Made by a program: the position numbers and the translations under genes. Under the pieces are notes generated by a model. The model had not been told where the DNA came from. It saw nothing but the letters and a program-made list of their open reading frames with translations, and did no database searches. Positions 61,757 through 64,000 of a stretch of DNA of 64,000 nt are shown here, one piece after another. Positions within the stretch are counted from its first letter, which is position 1; each line of letters begins with the position of its first letter. This DNA comes from Coniochaeta sp. PMI_546 (Eukaryota > Ascomycota > Sordariomycetes > Coniochaetales > Coniochaetaceae), in assembly GCA_021432605.1 (NCBI GenBank), contig MU271162.1, positions 9,721 to 73,720 of the forward strand. The letters run 5' to 3'.

Positions 61757-62186
61757 TATTACGAACCGTATTTATTAGGCTAACGGGACGCGGAACGGAA
61801 TAACTATTACGGGGTAACGGTTATCCACTTACAAAAGGATTACCAAATAACTAAATATATAGAATAGTAAGCTATTATAGAAGATTACTTGGATTACGGT
61901 AAACCAATTCGCCCTAGATTACTAACTATAGCGAAAAGAATTATTACGAGAAGAATGATCTACGAAAGAGTATCTTATATTTAAACAGTCCTTATTACTA
62001 GATAATTACGAGTTGCTTCTATAACGATTAATATACAGTTCTCTACGTTTAATTACCTACCCTTTTTTAAAATAGTAGTTTATCTTTTGGCTAGATACGA
62101 TCTTATTATAACTTACCGTACGTATCTAACTAATTGTCAACAGACCCCAAATATCGGTTAGTATTCAAAAGTATTAATTCGTTATA
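61757..62186 (+). repeat. 3' LTR of Gy-beta-2 (430 bp)
   Basis: TATTACGAACC to CGTTATA followed by the duplication ataac at 62187-62191. Confidence 0.93.
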
Positions 62187-62296
62187 ATAACTAACGACGT
62201 ATTCCTTAACGTTTATATAAAGACCTATCTAATAATATTTTCGTTAAAAGAATTTTATAATACAAGCGATATCTAAATATCTCGTTTCCGTTCTAT

Positions 62297-62645
62297 TATA
62301 ATATATAAAGATATTTAAAATATTAATAAGTTATATACTAGTATAAAAATACAATATACGTAATATAGAACCTATTGGAATATTTTAAGTAGCGAATATT
62401 ATAAATATAAACGCCGAATACCGAATTACGAATATTATAAATCGTAATTCTAAAATATACGATTCGCTACCTTCTTAAATATATATAAACCTTTCCTTTC
62501 CCTTTAAATCAAAAAAAAGGATTTTAAGAGAACAATCTAATATATAATATACAACGTATAATATATTATTATTACGCTTATTATACCACTTTTACCTATT
62601 TAAAAGCTTCTTTAACCACTTATACGCCTAATCTAACCTTTATAA
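62297..62645. repeat. Dispersed ~350-bp repeat, copy 2
   Basis: Aligns with 9571-9923; the internal duplicated unit is altered here by a short unrelated stretch at about 62404-62424. Preceded by about 105 bp (62192-62296) in which nothing is recognised. Confidence 0.5.
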
Positions 62646-62853
62646 AAGGTTTCTTCTTATATATCAATAGAGATTATAATAATAAACGTAATAGATAATT
62701 ATCTTATTTATCGTGATAAATATAATTAATAACGATTTTATTTATCAACTACGTAACCCGAAGTCTTTAATTTATACGGCGTAATAAATACCGCTTGTTA
62801 TAATTCTTATTTATCAATAAGGTACCTTTATTTTACGACGTTTGTAATAAAAA
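62646..62853 (-). repeat. Partial Gy-alpha LTR (type of copies 1 and 3)
   Basis: From about 62650 to GTTTGTAATA at 62853 it matches the U3-side half of 2121-2506. The rest of the LTR and element are absent; the left side joins the dispersed repeat, as Gy-alpha-3 does at 9923/9924. Confidence 0.6.
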
Positions 62854-63134
62854 ACTTATTTATACGTTATATTAGTTTTAACGTATTTATAAGCTTTTTT
62901 TCTTCTTTAATTTATAATAGTTACGTTTTAATTTAACTTATAATTTATTTTATAAGTTTATATATATATATAAAATAAAAATATTAAATACTTTATAAGT
63001 ATATTAATATATAAGAATTATATTTGTATATATTATTTAATTAAGTACTAATAATAAGATAAAAAGATAAGCCAAAATATATATTCTATAAAATTAACTT
63101 ATTAACTAGTTTAAGCTTTTTAGCTTAGTTTAAA
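62854..63134. other. AT-rich transition zone, no gene
   Basis: Contains the second copy of the imperfect inverted repeat (62852-62900), then about 230 bp of very AT-rich sequence with runs such as tatatatatata. It probably includes the 3' untranslated region of the gene at 63135; TATATA and AATAAG/AATATT-like A-rich elements are present, but no polyadenylation site can be singled out. Confidence 0.5.
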
Positions 63135-64000
63135 CTAATTATAAGAAGATATATACACTCTACCTTCCCATGGCCTTAAGACCTCTTTAGGTCGATTGCT
63201 AACTATTGGAAGTAGATTAAGTGTTGAGATGAGAAGTGAAACCTCTTCTGGAAGGCACTTAAGCGCGATAGCAGCGTCTGGGCATGGCTGCTCTTCCCTA
63301 GAAAAGTTTAACACCACTAGGGCCTTCTGTCCACAAAGCATTGATTCCGGCTCTTTCACGTAAACAAAAAGACTCTCACTTGTGGGATCAAGTAATCTGA
63401 ACATCCCGTGAGTGAAAAGGTATCGATACCTCTTTCTTAGCAGTAGCAACCCGCGGTAGAACTCCAGGATAGAAGATGGGTCACCTGTCTGCTTTTCTAC
63501 GTTGATGTCGCGGTAGTTATCATGAACACGCATCCAAGGGTCCGCGCTCGCCGAGGTGAATCCTGCGTTCGGAGAGTGATCCCATTGAAACGGAATACGC
63601 GAGTGATCCCTGGCCAATATCTGCAGTCCTCTGACAGTAGCTTCCGTGCGGTGAGCATCCCCTGACTTGGCAGCTTCGATATAGAAGCGCGAGCTCTCAA
63701 TATCTTTGTACTCATCTATACCCCAAGCGGTAGGCATGTTAACCATACCTATCTCTTGGCCTTGGTAGAGAAATAGAGAGCCAGTCATGGTTGCTTGCCA
63801 CAAAGCTAGTGTCTTTGCTGACCTCTGCCACATCTCCGGGGTACTGGTGTCTCCAAAGCGGCTCACGGCTCGTCCGTTATCGTGGTTTTCGCAAAAGACG
63901 GTAGTCCAGCCGTCCGTGCCTTCAATAAATGTCTGCCAAGTCGAAGTGAGAGCCTTGAGCCGGGACAGCGGAAATGGCTGGTAGATATATTTGGCCCCAA
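63135..64000 (-). CDS. GH13 alpha-glucosidase (maltase type), C-terminal part, runs off window
   Basis: Hydrolyses terminal alpha-1,4-glucosidic bonds of maltose and related sugars. 287 codons plus stop are visible in one open frame without introns; the 5' part lies beyond 64000. The segment TVFCENHDNGRAVSRFGD (ENHD at 63879-63890) is GH13 conserved region IV, with the Asp that stabilises the transition state. LYQGQEIGM, ARDHSRIPFQWD and PNAGFTSA follow in the order of fungal maltases, then the C-terminal beta domain ending RPWEGRVYI. The catalytic nucleophile and acid/base would be upstream. No signal peptide can be judged. CA/TG content and codon use are normal, so the gene is not RIPed. 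A GTG at 63864-63866 is an internal valine, not a start. Confidence 0.93.
   Translation of the reverse strand, partial: GAKYIYQPFPLSRLKALTSTWQTFIEGTDGWTTVFCENHDNGRAVSRFGDTSTPEMWQRSAKTLALWQATMTGSLFLYQGQEIGMVNMPTAWGIDEYKDIESSRFYIEAAKSGDAHRTEATVRGLQILARDHSRIPFQWDHSPNAGFTSASADPWMRVHDNYRDINVEKQTGDPSSILEFYRGLLLLRKRYRYLFTHGMFRLLDPTSESLFVYVKEPESMLCGQKALVVLNFSREEQPCPDAAIALKCLPEEVSLLISTLNLLPIVSNRPKEVLRPWEGRVYISSYN

Larger units (their letters stand above)
54869..62186 (+). mobile_element. Gy-beta-2: complete 7.32-kb Gypsy chromovirus of a second family
   Basis: LTRs 54869-55297 (429 bp) and 61757-62186 (430 bp), perfect duplication ataac at 54864-54868 and 62187-62191. Order as in Gy-alpha: gag, post-gag region, protease, RT, RNase H, integrase, chromodomain, probable antisense ORF, LTR. 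The protein sequence is clearly distinct from Gy-alpha. RIP is heavy. Confidence 0.94.

Noticed and set aside
1-63134. tRNA, rRNA or CRISPR loci, or single-copy genes hidden in the AT-rich block
   Set aside because: No cloverleaf, ribosomal or spaced-repeat pattern was noticed by eye, and every readable protein stretch belongs to a retroelement. A tRNA scan could not be run.
63864-63866. Start codon for the alpha-glucosidase
   Set aside because: The codon is GTG and the frame continues upstream for 44 codons through the ENHD motif to the window edge, so it is internal.
63497-63984. Alternative frames of 72 (minus) and 65 (plus) codons within the alpha-glucosidase
   Set aside because: They overlap the clearly coding GH13 frame and have no protein-family features.

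Overview
The window is a 63-kb block of AT-rich, mutation-saturated transposon DNA, ending at the 3' half of one normal-looking gene. CpA and TpG are almost absent while CpG stays common. Nearly every in-frame stop sits where the family has CAA/CAG (Gln) or TGG (Trp), and catalytic or zinc-binding residues show C-to-Y, H-to-Y and D-to-N changes. This is the signature of repeat-induced point mutation (RIP, CpA to TpA), so the organism is very probably a filamentous ascomycete (Pezizomycotina) with AT-isochore genome structure. The species cannot be named from the sequence. No tRNA, rRNA or CRISPR was seen.

Three Gypsy/Ty3 families and one LINE family fill the block. Names used here are mine. 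Gy-alpha is a chromovirus with 386-391 bp LTRs: copy 1 at 1-2506, 2 at 8841-9570, 3 at 9924-15386, 4 at 27409-34169, 5 at 34898-41668, 6 at 42187-48909, plus an LTR piece at 62646-62853. Gy-beta is a chromovirus with 429-431 bp LTRs: copy 1 at 8306-8840, 2 at 54869-62186. Gy-gamma is an old minus-strand element split by Gy-alpha-4, -5 and -6. The LINE is Tad/I-like with ORF1, ORF2, a very long 3' region and a (TAA)n tail: copies at 2507-3171, 3172-8305 (split), 3777-6320, 15387-21170, 21268-26518 (split), 21637-24759 and 49159-53978.

Insertion history can be read from exact target-site duplications: ataaa for Gy-alpha-4, taata for -5, tataa for -6, ataac for Gy-beta-2, and 13-16 bp duplications for three LINE copies. 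Taking out Gy-alpha-4 and -5 restores reading through the RNase H and reverse transcriptase of Gy-gamma.

The best candidates for something new lie in the chromoviruses. First, a canonical -1 frameshift signal: an A AAA AAC heptamer, a 5-nt spacer and a stem-loop at the gag/pol overlap, present in five Gy-alpha copies, with the same heptamer at the matching place in Gy-beta. Second, an antisense gene of about 185-193 codons between the chromodomain and the 3' LTR, convergent with pol and overlapping it by 23 nt, seen in four Gy-alpha copies and probably in Gy-beta. The LINE carries a third open frame with internal protein repeats in its 3' region and a conserved hairpin near its tail.

From about 63140 base composition changes abruptly. 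The minus strand encodes the C-terminal part of an intact GH13 alpha-glucosidase (maltase type) that runs off the right edge.
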